From: Noviherbaspirillum sp. Root189 | GTDB lineage: Bacteria; Pseudomonadota; Gammaproteobacteria; Burkholderiales; Burkholderiaceae_D | Length of the DNA: 64,000 nt | Assembly: GCF_001428545.1 (NCBI RefSeq) | Contig: NZ_LMHZ01000014.1 | Location: 28,399-92,398, forward strand | Direction: 5' to 3' | Shown here: positions 42,677 through 50,366 of the stretch, piece by piece | How positions within the stretch are numbered: position 1 is the stretch's first letter | Layout: the number at the start of each line of letters is the position of its first letter | The notes under the pieces: generated by a model | Database searches by the model: none | What the model saw: only the letters and a program-made list of their open reading frames with translations | Told to the model about the DNA's origin: nothing | Translations under genes and position numbers: made by a program

Positions 42677-43687
42677 ATGAACATCAGCATATTCGGCGCC
42701 GGCGCCTGGGGTACGGCGCTCGCCATCGCGCTTGCCGATCATCATGACGTCGTGCTCTGGGGGCGAGACCAGCAAGCGATGCAGGATGCGGCCGCCAAAC
42801 GTGAGAATACGCTTTACCTGCCGGGCTTTCCTTTGCCGGACACCTTGCGCATCGCAGATGATTTCGAGCAGGCAGTCGCCCATGTCACTGGCAGTGCCGG
42901 GAGTGCCGAGAGCCTGCTGATCGTCGCTTCTGCGGTGGCGGGCTTGCGGCCATTGGCGCAACGCCTGCAGGCCTATCCTATTCCCAATATTGTCTGGCTG
43001 TGCAAGGGCTTTGAGGAAAGCTCGCGCTTGCTGCCGCATCAGGTCGTACATGAAGTACTTGGTCATGGCATTCCGCATGGCGCGTTATCCGGCCCATCCT
43101 TTGCGCAGGAAGTAGCGCACGGGATGCCATGCGCGCTGACCATCGCGTCTCACACACCTGCCTTGTGCGACACGGTGGTCAATGCTGTGCATGGTCGTTC
43201 AATTCGGGTCTATTCGACGGACGATCTTGTCGGGGTGGAAGTCGGTGGCGCGGTCAAGAACATCCTGGCCATCGCGACAGGCGTGGTCGACGGCCTCGGC
43301 CTCGGATTGAATGCGCGCGCCGCGCTGATCACGCGAGGCCTGGCGGAGATCACCCGCCTCGGCATGGCGCTGGGCGGACGTGCCGAAACTTTCATGGGAC
43401 TTGCCGGTGTTGGCGACCTGATCCTGACCTGCACCGGCGACCTGTCGCGTAACCGCAGGGTAGGGCTGGGGCTCGCCGAAGGCAAGGATCTCGACACCAT
43501 CGTGACCGAACTCGGCCATGTGGCGGAAGGGGTGCGCTGCGCGCAGGCAGTGCGCGCGCTGGCTGCCGATCAGGGCGTGGACATGCCAATCAGCAATGCC
43601 GTAGCCGCAGTCCTGTTCGATGGCGATTCACCGCGTGACATGGTGCACCGCCTGTTATCGCGCGATCCGCGCGGCGAAGCGCTTTGA
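42677..43687 (+). CDS. gpsA: NAD(P)-dependent glycerol-3-phosphate dehydrogenase
   Basis: A 336-residue enzyme that reduces dihydroxyacetone phosphate to sn-glycerol 3-phosphate for phospholipid synthesis. It begins MNISIFGAGAWGTALAIAL, the Rossmann GXGXXG loop, and contains LSGPSFAQEVAHG, the VEVGGAVKNILAIATGVVDGLGLGLNARAALITRG catalytic Lys region (VGGAVKNILAIATG), and the C-terminal LGHVAEGVRCAQAV. ATG 42677 starts the conserved sequence; the upstream in-frame part is not conserved. It ends the rhodanese-grxC-secB-SH3-gpsA block. Confidence 0.94.
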   Translation: MNISIFGAGAWGTALAIALADHHDVVLWGRDQQAMQDAAAKRENTLYLPGFPLPDTLRIADDFEQAVAHVTGSAGSAESLLIVASAVAGLRPLAQRLQAYPIPNIVWLCKGFEESSRLLPHQVVHEVLGHGIPHGALSGPSFAQEVAHGMPCALTIASHTPALCDTVVNAVHGRSIRVYSTDDLVGVEVGGAVKNILAIATGVVDGLGLGLNARAALITRGLAEITRLGMALGGRAETFMGLAGVGDLILTCTGDLSRNRRVGLGLAEGKDLDTIVTELGHVAEGVRCAQAVRALAADQGVDMPISNAVAAVLFDGDSPRDMVHRLLSRDPRGEAL

Positions 43688-43720
43688 CTTTCAATACCAT
43701 CACCCTAAGCGGCGGCAAGC

Positions 43721-44080
43721 TTACATGCTGCCGCCATTGCCCTTGCTGTCATCGCCTTTGCGCAGCATTGTCATCAGGACCGATGCATTGTCGAGCGCAT
43801 TGATCGCATAGGGCGTTTTTCCCTGCAGATAGATCAGCTGCCCTGGCTGGAGCTGCTGATTTTTACCTTGCGCTTGCACTTCCACGATTCCCTCCAGGCA
43901 CTGCAGCGTCAACTCGCCTTCAACCGTGTGCTCAGGAATCGATTTGCCCTTTGGCAGCACCAGACGCATCACTTCGAAATCTTCCGTTCGCACCAGTGCA
44001 ATCGATGCAGAGTCGGTCAGTCTGTCGCCGAGCGGACGAATGTCGATCAGCTCGCCGGATGCGGGATGGTACAGGGACAT
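43721..44080 (-). CDS. Small cupin-domain protein
   Basis: A 119-residue cupin. EDFEVMRLVLPKGKSIPEHTVEGELTLQCLEG carries the 'G..ip.H....e....vleG' first motif, with QPGQLIYLQGKTPYAINALDNASV as the second half. A strong AGGAGAG ribosome site 6-12 bases upstream fixes ATG 44080 over longer frames. It ends in a glycine/serine tail (DDSKGNGGSM). Such cupins often sit in stress or metal-responsive regulons, but this one stands alone. Function unassigned. Confidence 0.72.
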   Translation of the reverse strand: MSLYHPASGELIDIRPLGDRLTDSASIALVRTEDFEVMRLVLPKGKSIPEHTVEGELTLQCLEGIVEVQAQGKNQQLQPGQLIYLQGKTPYAINALDNASVLMTMLRKGDDSKGNGGSM

Positions 44081-44701
44081 GGGCGCTCTCCTGGTGCAGA
44101 TTGTTCTTGATGTTGTCGAGACTGCATCAACATCCCGTTTGTTCCTTTGTTGCTGCGCATTCATGTTGCGTGCGGAGGCGAAGGTAAGCTTGTCCGCTAT
44201 AGCGAAATAACGCACCGCTTTCAGCAATCATGCGTTCAACGGAGAACTCCCAATGCTTCCGTGGGGATTCAACAATATCAGAGGTTGATCGAATCGACCA
44301 ATAAGCCTCACCCGAGCTTGATATAAGCTTGATATGAGCAAGGAATCCGCCCTGCAAGTTTTTTTGTATCAATCGGCTCTGGCGGCAAACTATTTGAGAT
44401 ATCTCAAGTCAGAGAAGTCGCGGCACAGGCACTGTGCCGCCTTCCATTCATTAGTATGTGAGCCGATGATTAATGCTCGCATGCGCCAAGCCGATGAGCA
44501 TTACATAATTACAAAGGCTCTGCCTGACGCAGACCGCCGATGGTGCCATGCAGCCATGTGGCTACCGGTGTAGTCTTGCCGATTCCAACCCGTGGACCGA
44601 AACGGCGGCAGCTTGCTTTAGAGTAATAAGGCAGTCATCGGGCAATGGCATACTTCGGCCTTATACTAGTGATTCGTTTGTCAATCAACTACATTAACTC
44701 T
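44081..44701. other. Long intergenic region upstream of the type II secretion operon
   Basis: 620 bases without a supported gene. It holds a perfect 14-bp palindrome TTGAGATATCTCAA (44394-44407), a 9-bp stem hairpin with a 3-base loop (44420-44440), and a direct repeat GCTTGATAT near 44325-44340. These are probably regulatory sites for gspG-C. A 79-codon frame at 44334-44573 has no signs of coding. Confidence 0.6.
44394..44440. promoter_or_regulatory. Palindrome plus hairpin upstream of gspG
   Basis: TTGAGATATCTCAA is fully palindromic. Thirteen bases later GCGGCACAG pairs with CTGTGCCGC. Either could bind a regulator of the secretion operon. No T-run follows. Confidence 0.35.
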
Positions 44702-45166
44702 ATGCAAAAAAAACTCTCCTTTGCTCCCCGGCGCGCCCTGTCGCGTGCCGCAAGCCGTGGCTTTACCCTGATTGAAATCATGGTAGTGGTTGTCATCATG
44801 GGCATTCTCGCCGCACTGGTCGTCCCCAAGCTGATGGGGCGGGCCGACGACGCGCGCATCACGGCAGCAAGGCAGGATATCGCGACGTTGATGTCGGCAC
44901 TCAAGCTGTACAAGCTGGACAACCAGCGTTACCCATCGACCGAACAAGGCTTGCAATCCCTGATCACCAAGCCCAGCAGCGGACCGGCTGCCAATGGCTG
45001 GAAATCCGGCGGCTATATCGACAAACTCCCCAAGGACCCATGGGGTAATCCTTATCAGTACCTGTCTCCCGGCGTGAAGGGCGAGGTCGACGTGTTTTCC
45101 TACGGCGCCGACGGCCAGCCGGGAGGCAGCGGGAATGATGCGGACGTCGGTTCCTGGGACCTTTGA
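44702..45166 (+). CDS. gspG: Type II secretion major pseudopilin GspG
   Basis: A 154-residue major pseudopilin. The prepilin site SRGFTLIEIMVVVVIMGILAALVVPKLMG has cleavage before Phe and Glu at +5. The C-terminal part (TEQGLQSLITKPSSG, LPKDPWGNPYQYLSPG, EVDVFSYGADGQPGG) is diagnostic of GspG, including the calcium-binding loop region near GADGQPGG. ATG 44702 gives the short basic leader; the frame extends upstream. It is the first gene of the gsp operon, with gspH starting within 21 bases. No gspO (prepilin peptidase) is in the window. Confidence 0.94.
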   Translation: MQKKLSFAPRRALSRAASRGFTLIEIMVVVVIMGILAALVVPKLMGRADDARITAARQDIATLMSALKLYKLDNQRYPSTEQGLQSLITKPSSGPAANGWKSGGYIDKLPKDPWGNPYQYLSPGVKGEVDVFSYGADGQPGGSGNDADVGSWDL

Positions 45167-45186
45167 TTCAAAGGATTTCAGCCTCA

Positions 45187-45675
45187 ATGAAAACCATCAT
45201 GCCGCGCGCGTCACGTCATAACGCACGCGGTTTCACCCTGCTGGAATTGCTGGTGGTGCTGGTCATCGCCGGCCTCCTCCTGGGCATGGTGGCCTTCAAT
45301 GCAATGCCGGGCGAGCGCCAGGTATTGCAGAACGAAGCGCAACGCATCGCCTTGTTGCTGCAACTCGCGCGCGACGAGGCGATCGTGCGCAACCGTCCCA
45401 TCGCCTTCGAGGCCGATAACAGCCGCTATCGTTTCCTGATCCGCGATGAAAAACAATGGCAACTGATTCCTCAGGACGATTTGCTGCATGAGCGCGAATT
45501 CGCCCGCGCCCCGATTGCGTTGTCCATCGCGCCCGCTATTGAAGCCAATGCCATGCCGCTGCGTATCGTATTCGGCCGCGAGCCTGTCGACAAACCTTTC
45601 GTGCTGACGCTGGCGATGGGCGAAGTGAGCGTTGCCGTGCGCGCCGACGGTGTCGGGCATTTTACGGTGGAATGA
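45187..45675 (+). CDS. gspH: Type II secretion minor pseudopilin GspH
   Basis: A 162-residue minor pseudopilin. The prepilin motif HNARGFTLLELLVVLVIAGLLLGMV (Gly-Phe cleavage) is followed by LLLQLARDEAIVRNRPIAFEADNSRYRFLI, the typical GspH core. The start ATG 45187 has AAGGA upstream; TTG 45163, overlapping the gspG stop, is an alternative that would add 8 residues. GspH/I/J/K form the tip of the pseudopilus. Confidence 0.87.
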   Translation: MKTIMPRASRHNARGFTLLELLVVLVIAGLLLGMVAFNAMPGERQVLQNEAQRIALLLQLARDEAIVRNRPIAFEADNSRYRFLIRDEKQWQLIPQDDLLHEREFARAPIALSIAPAIEANAMPLRIVFGREPVDKPFVLTLAMGEVSVAVRADGVGHFTVE

Positions 45676-45676
45676 G

Positions 45677-46072
45677 ATGCGCACCGCTCGCTCCCTTCGC
45701 TCTCCTCATGGCTTTACCCTGCTCGAAGTGCTGGTCGCGCTGGTGATTGTCGGTACTGCCCTGGGCGCAAGCCTGCGCGCTGTCGGCAGCCTCACCCAAA
45801 ACAGTTCGGGCCTGCGAGCCTCGATGATGGCGACCTGGTCGGCGGAAAACCGTCTGTCGATGATCAGGCTGACGCGCGAATACCCAGGCTTCGGCAAGCG
45901 CAGTTTCGATTGCACGCAAGGTGACCTCAAGCTGGTGTGCGAAGAGGAAGTGCTGGCCACGCCCAATCCATTTTTCCGCCGTGTCGAAGTCAGCGTGCTC
46001 GAAACGGACAACAACCAGCGCCGCCTGATCAAGCTGGCGCAGATCGTTCCTGATCCGAGAAGAACAAAATGA
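45677..46072 (+). CDS. gspI: Type II secretion minor pseudopilin GspI
   Basis: A 131-residue minor pseudopilin: SPHGFTLLEVLVALVIVGTAL is the prepilin helix, with TWSAENRLSMIRLTREYPGFG characteristic of GspI. ATG 45677 follows the gspH stop by one base. It initiates the tip complex with GspJ and GspK. Confidence 0.9.
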   Translation: MRTARSLRSPHGFTLLEVLVALVIVGTALGASLRAVGSLTQNSSGLRASMMATWSAENRLSMIRLTREYPGFGKRSFDCTQGDLKLVCEEEVLATPNPFFRRVEVSVLETDNNQRRLIKLAQIVPDPRRTK

Positions 46073-46743
46073 CAAAGCGGAACGGGTTCACCTTGATCGA
46101 ACTGCTGGTCGCCATCACGGTACTGGCCATCGTCGCCGTGCTCGGATGGCGCGGGCTCGACAGCATCGTGCGTGCACGCCAGGCGCTCAACGCGGACCTG
46201 GACCAGACGCGCGGCATGCAGCTGGCGTTTGCGCAGATGCAAAGCGATCTTGGAAGTATCGCGGACCCCAAAAATATCGGAGGGCGTTCCGTGCTCTCAT
46301 CGCAGGCGGGACGCATTACGGTCGTGCGCAGCGTGTTCGCCGAGAACCAGCCGTCGCGCGTGCAAGTCGTCGCGTATCGCATTCGCGATGGCGTGCTGAT
46401 TCGCAAGGAATCGATCCCAACCCGTAGCCTGGTGGAACTCGATGCGGCATGGCGTGCGATCCTTGCCGATACCGATACTGCCCCGATCGTGAGGCTGACA
46501 AGCGATGTGGCAGCCATGCCGATACGTGTCTACATCCCCAATAGCGGATGGCGGCAGGCGGAAGAAAACGCCAGCACCATCGCGGGTAGCGCGCAGCCGA
46601 ATGCGTCACTGCCTCCCGCCATGCAAGAACAGTTGGCGCAGGTGGCGGCGACGAACCAGCCGGTCGGGCTGGAGGTCACACTGCAATTGCGTGAGCGTTC
46701 TGCCGGCCTGGTAAAAGTGTTCCTGCTGGGGACTTCCGTATGA
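46069..46743 (+). CDS. gspJ: Type II secretion minor pseudopilin GspJ
   Basis: A 224-residue minor pseudopilin. The leader is short (KRNG), followed by FTLIELLVAITVLAIVAVLGWRGLDSI. The central stretch RGMQLAFAQMQSDLGSIADPKN and the late VGLEVTLQLRERSAGLVKVFLLG are GspJ-typical. Its ATG overlaps the gspI stop (ATGA) and gspK overlaps its end, so translation is coupled. It caps the pseudopilus with GspI and GspK. Confidence 0.9.
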   Translation: MTKRNGFTLIELLVAITVLAIVAVLGWRGLDSIVRARQALNADLDQTRGMQLAFAQMQSDLGSIADPKNIGGRSVLSSQAGRITVVRSVFAENQPSRVQVVAYRIRDGVLIRKESIPTRSLVELDAAWRAILADTDTAPIVRLTSDVAAMPIRVYIPNSGWRQAEENASTIAGSAQPNASLPPAMQEQLAQVAATNQPVGLEVTLQLRERSAGLVKVFLLGTSV

Positions 46744-47747
46744 AGTCCCGGTCACTCAGGCGGCAGCATGGGGTCGCGGTGATTACGGCGCTGCTGCTGA
46801 CGACCCTGGCCATCACGATTGTTGCGAGCCTGTTCTGGCAACAGCAGGTACAGGTGCGTTCGATTGAAAACCAGCGACTGCAATTGCAGAAGCAGTGGAT
46901 TCTGCGGGGCGCAATCGATTATGCGCGCGTGATTCTGACGGCTGACACGAGTACGACTATCGACAGTCTGGATGACCCTTGGGCGGTGCCACTGGCGGAA
47001 ACTCGCCTGGACGATTATGTAGAAAATGGACGGGCCGATACCGATGTGCCGGATGCGGTTCTTTCAGGGGGAATTGAAGATGCGTATGCCAGGTTCAATC
47101 TCATCAGACTTGTTAGTGGTAACCAGCCCAATCAGGAACAGGTGGCAGCGTTCAGGCGTTTGCTGACCTTATTGCAAATTGATCCCGGCTTGGCGCTTCC
47201 GGCGGCCACAACGATTGCCGCTGCATCGAAGCCCGCTGTCGGCACCGGCACCGGCACCAGCACGGGCACAGGCACAGGCACAGGCACAGGCGGAACGTCC
47301 ACAATCTCCGTCCCTGGCTCGGCACCGCAATTTATGGAGTTTAGACAAATCGACGATCTGTTATTCGTTCCTGGATACACGCCTGAAATACTAGAGAAGC
47401 TCAGAAATTTTGTCATTGTGCTACCGATGGAAGCGACCAGTGCTGCAATCAACATCAATACCGCACCAGCCGAGGTAATTGCGGCAATGTTCGATGGTGT
47501 AAATCTTTCGGATGCCAACACCATTGTTGCTTCACGTAAAGGGCGCCCGATCACTTCTTTCAGCGATACCCGTCTCGCCCCTTTATCAAAAGACCAAGGA
47601 GCGTTGAATACCAAAATTCGATTTAACAGCGAATATTTTCTGGTTTATGGCAAAGTACGCCTTAATCGCGCCGGCATGGAAATGCAAACCTTAGTGAAGC
47701 GCAATTCCAACCGTACCGCGCAAGTCATCTGGATACGCGAATTCTAA
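46740..47747 (+). CDS. gspK: Type II secretion minor pseudopilin GspK
   Basis: A 335-residue large minor pseudopilin. The N-terminus RRQHGVAVITALLLTTLAITIVASLFWQQQ carries the prepilin-like helix (with GVAVI in place of GFTLI). Characteristic parts are SGGIEDAYARFNLIRL, FRQIDDLLFVPGYTPEILEKLRNFVIVLP and ININTAPAEVIAAM. Residues about 168-184 form a Gly-Thr run (GTGTGTSTGTGTGTGTGG), encoded by a hexanucleotide tandem repeat, replacing part of a loop. The 3' half looks more AT-rich than its neighbours. It is the tip subunit that helps determine secreton assembly. Confidence 0.88.
   Translation: MKSRSLRRQHGVAVITALLLTTLAITIVASLFWQQQVQVRSIENQRLQLQKQWILRGAIDYARVILTADTSTTIDSLDDPWAVPLAETRLDDYVENGRADTDVPDAVLSGGIEDAYARFNLIRLVSGNQPNQEQVAAFRRLLTLLQIDPGLALPAATTIAAASKPAVGTGTGTSTGTGTGTGTGGTSTISVPGSAPQFMEFRQIDDLLFVPGYTPEILEKLRNFVIVLPMEATSAAININTAPAEVIAAMFDGVNLSDANTIVASRKGRPITSFSDTRLAPLSKDQGALNTKIRFNSEYFLVYGKVRLNRAGMEMQTLVKRNSNRTAQVIWIREF
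47241..47290 (+). repeat. In-frame hexanucleotide tandem repeat in gspK
   Basis: A run of GGCACC/GGCACA-type units encodes Gly-Thr repeats. The unit is six bases, so gain or loss changes protein length without shifting the frame. Confidence 0.85.
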
Positions 47748-47766
47748 TAAGAAAGAAAAACCTATC

Positions 47767-49017
47767 TTGAGCACACTGTATATCCGTCTACCTTCGCACG
47801 TCTTTGCAGAAAGCCTGCAGCCCGGCATGCCGCTGTACTGCGAGTACGCAATGGCCACCAATGGCGGAGCGCTGGAGCGCGAAGGCATGACCGCCTTGCC
47901 CGACATGACCGAATTGGTACGCAAGGCACAGCGCGTCGTGTTGCTGCTTGCGCCCGGAGACGTCACGCTGTTGCGCGTCAAAGTGCCGCCGCTGTCGCCG
48001 GCAAGACTCAAGGCCGCGTTGCCGAACCTGGTCGAAGATCAGTTGATGAGCGACCCGGAGGAGTGCGTCGTCGTTGCCGACAACACACGCAGCGATACAC
48101 GCACTGTCGCCGTGGTGCAGCGCACCTGGCTTGAACTGCTGGCACGGACCTTCGTCACCATGGGTGCGCGTCGGATCGTCGCCTTGCCTGCGCAACTGTG
48201 CCTGCCATATCAGCGCGACATGGCCAGCGCCGCCGTTGCGGAACATGGTGAGGATATTGATGTTGCGGTACGACTGTCGGAACACGAGGGCATTGGTTTG
48301 TCTATTGTTGCCGACCAGCCAGAGTCCGCTGCATTCGAAGTGATGCAGTCGCTGGCAATGATGGTGCCGAACGGTGCCGTCACCCTGTACGTGCCGCAAG
48401 CCCGGGTACGCGATTACCAGGAATCGCTGAATATTGCGCCGACGCTCAATGAGCGCATTACTCTGCACGCAGACAACTGGCCACGCTGGATTGGTGCTGC
48501 CGACAAAGTGCAGGTCGACCTGATGACGGGTCTGGGCGCGTCAACCGGTCCCAAGTTTGACTGGTCTCGCTGGCGCTGGCCGATGGCGCTCGCCGTCGCT
48601 TTGCTGGCGGTAAATATTGTTGGCCTGAACGTCGACTGGATGCGCATGAAGCGCGAGGCCGAGTTCTTGCGCAACAGCATGGTACAGACCTACAAATCGG
48701 CGTTTCCGAAAGACACGGTGGTCATCGATCCGCTCGCACAGGTGCGTCAAAAGCTTGCGGCAGGCCAGCGGCAGTCTGGTCAACTCGCACCGGACGATTT
48801 TGTCGCTCTTGCGGCACAGTTTGGCGAGGCATGGACAAGTATCGGACAGGGCCCCAATGCTATCGCCGGACTGGAATACCGGGATCGCAGCCTGACGGTA
48901 AAGCTTAAACCGGACGCGAAAATCCCTGCGGATCAATTGACCAGTGCTCTGGCCTCTCGCCATCTTTCCGCAACCCAGCCCAATGCGGGCGTATGGCAAA
49001 TCAGGAGCGGCAAATGA
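47767..49017 (+). CDS. gspL: Type II secretion protein GspL
   Basis: A 416-residue inner-membrane protein. The cytoplasmic ASKHA-like domain (about 1-260; FAESLQPGMPLYCEY, VPPLSPARLKAALPNLVEDQLMSDPEECV) binds GspE. One membrane helix follows at about 272-290 (WPMALAVALLAVNIVGLNVDW), then a ferredoxin-like periplasmic domain. The start is TTG 47767; no ATG fits before the conserved region. gspM overlaps by ATGA. GspL couples the ATPase to the pseudopilus. Confidence 0.88.
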   Translation: MSTLYIRLPSHVFAESLQPGMPLYCEYAMATNGGALEREGMTALPDMTELVRKAQRVVLLLAPGDVTLLRVKVPPLSPARLKAALPNLVEDQLMSDPEECVVVADNTRSDTRTVAVVQRTWLELLARTFVTMGARRIVALPAQLCLPYQRDMASAAVAEHGEDIDVAVRLSEHEGIGLSIVADQPESAAFEVMQSLAMMVPNGAVTLYVPQARVRDYQESLNIAPTLNERITLHADNWPRWIGAADKVQVDLMTGLGASTGPKFDWSRWRWPMALAVALLAVNIVGLNVDWMRMKREAEFLRNSMVQTYKSAFPKDTVVIDPLAQVRQKLAAGQRQSGQLAPDDFVALAAQFGEAWTSIGQGPNAIAGLEYRDRSLTVKLKPDAKIPADQLTSALASRHLSATQPNAGVWQIRSGK

Positions 49018-49547
49018 ACGCCACCACCACAAGCCGCGCCCGCACGTCGGGCCTGAAGCAATCTTTCACCGATTTCTGGAGCGCGCGCAACAAGCGTGAA
49101 CAGAATATGCTGACGGCGGCGGCAGTCGTGATTGTCCTCGGCTTGCTGTACCTGCTCTTGGTCGACCCCGCGCTCAGCGGGCGAAGTACTTTAGAAAAGA
49201 CGCTGCCGGCATTGCGCCAGCAAGCGGCAGAAGTGCAAGCCTTGTCGCGGGAAGCGGCTGCGGCCGGCGGCGCCACAAACGCCAATACGCCGCCACCGCC
49301 ACCCATGACACGTGAAAGCCTTGAGGCTTCGCTGACAGCAAAGGGTCTGAAACCGCAAAACCTGACGGTGACCGGCGAACTGGCCAAGCTGCAGCTGAAC
49401 GGCGTATCCTTCGCAGGCACGGTTGACTGGCTGGCGGAAATGCAGCGCAACGCCCGCATTGCCGTCGTCGATGCCGTGATCGAACCACAGGGCCAGCAAG
49501 ACACAGTCAACGCGACGCTGACACTGCGCCAGCAAAAACCGGAATAA
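49014..49547 (+). CDS. gspM: Type II secretion protein GspM
   Basis: A 177-residue protein: a basic cytoplasmic N-terminus, one membrane helix (MLTAAAVVIVLGLLYLLLVDPAL), then a periplasmic ferredoxin-like domain containing LRQQAAEVQALSREAAAAGG and a short Pro run. It pairs with GspL at the inner-membrane platform. ATG 49014 overlaps the gspL stop. Confidence 0.87.
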   Translation: MNATTTSRARTSGLKQSFTDFWSARNKREQNMLTAAAVVIVLGLLYLLLVDPALSGRSTLEKTLPALRQQAAEVQALSREAAAAGGATNANTPPPPPMTRESLEASLTAKGLKPQNLTVTGELAKLQLNGVSFAGTVDWLAEMQRNARIAVVDAVIEPQGQQDTVNATLTLRQQKPE

Positions 49548-49592
49548 GCCGGGATAAGCCTAAACAAGCAGCACAAGGGAGAAACAATAAAA

Positions 49593-50366
49593 GTGCGACG
49601 CCTCGTGATATGGTTGTTTGCTGCGGTGGTTGCCGTGGCGCTGACCGTGGTTGTGTTTTGTCCAGCGTCCTGGATGACGGTGCTGCTGGAGAAGCAGACC
49701 GGAGGCCGTCTGACGCTTGGTGATGCACAAGGTACGCTCTGGAACGGCTCCGGCTTTATCGGTGGGGCACCCAGTGCGGCGGACCCCGTTACACCGTTGT
49801 TGCCAGGAAGGTTTTCCTGGCGTCTGTCGCCGCTGGTGCTGTTGGGACAAGTAGATGTTGCATTGGAGAATGCCGAGTCGCTGGGACAGCCGGTACGGAT
49901 CACCGGCAGCTGGAATCAGTGGCAGGTTACGGCCGGTGGTGTAAATCTGCCGGCCGAGCGGCTTGCCGGTCTCGGTGCGCCGCTCAACACGATTCAGCCA
50001 TCCGGAAGCATGCGTCTGACCTGGACGCCGTTGCAGATTACGCGGCAGGGCAACGCGGTGGCGGTAAATGGCACGATGAACTTGCAAATGGAAAACATCG
50101 CGTCGCGTCTGTCACCGATCAAACCGCTGGGAGCTTACCAATTGATAATGGATTGGCGCGGCCAGCGGGCGCCGGTGGCGCTGACGAGTACCAGGGGACC
50201 CCTGCTGTTGAGCGGAACCGGCGAACTGGTCAATGGCAGGTTGCGTTTTTCGGGAAAGGCTGAAGCGGAAGAAGGGCAGGAAGAAAGGCTGGCAAATCTT
50301 TTGAATTTGCTGGGACAGCGCCGACGAGTCGGCGATAAGGATGTTATCGCGCTAGAGTTCAAATGA
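49593..50366 (+). CDS. gspN: Type II secretion protein GspN
   Basis: A 257-residue protein with an N-terminal membrane helix (LVIWLFAAVVAVALTVVVFCPASW) and a periplasmic beta-rich domain (GGRLTLGDAQGTLWNGSGFIGGAP, FSWRLSPLVLLGQVDVALENAES). GTLWNG is the common GspN signature. GspN is not essential in every system. The start is GTG 49593. gspD overlaps its last codons as ATGA. Confidence 0.85.
   Translation: MRRLVIWLFAAVVAVALTVVVFCPASWMTVLLEKQTGGRLTLGDAQGTLWNGSGFIGGAPSAADPVTPLLPGRFSWRLSPLVLLGQVDVALENAESLGQPVRITGSWNQWQVTAGGVNLPAERLAGLGAPLNTIQPSGSMRLTWTPLQITRQGNAVAVNGTMNLQMENIASRLSPIKPLGAYQLIMDWRGQRAPVALTSTRGPLLLSGTGELVNGRLRFSGKAEAEEGQEERLANLLNLLGQRRRVGDKDVIALEFK

Noticed and set aside
43711-43735. 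GGCGGCA/TGCCGCC hairpin at the gpsA-cupin boundary considered as a terminator
   Set aside because: It overlaps the cupin's Gly-rich coding end and has no T-run.
44334-44573. 79-codon frame in the gap before gspG
   Set aside because: No ribosome site, no recognisable domain and crossing the hairpin; treated as non-coding.
47241-47290. Tandem repeat considered as CRISPR
   Set aside because: Six-base units without spacers inside a coding gene; not CRISPR.
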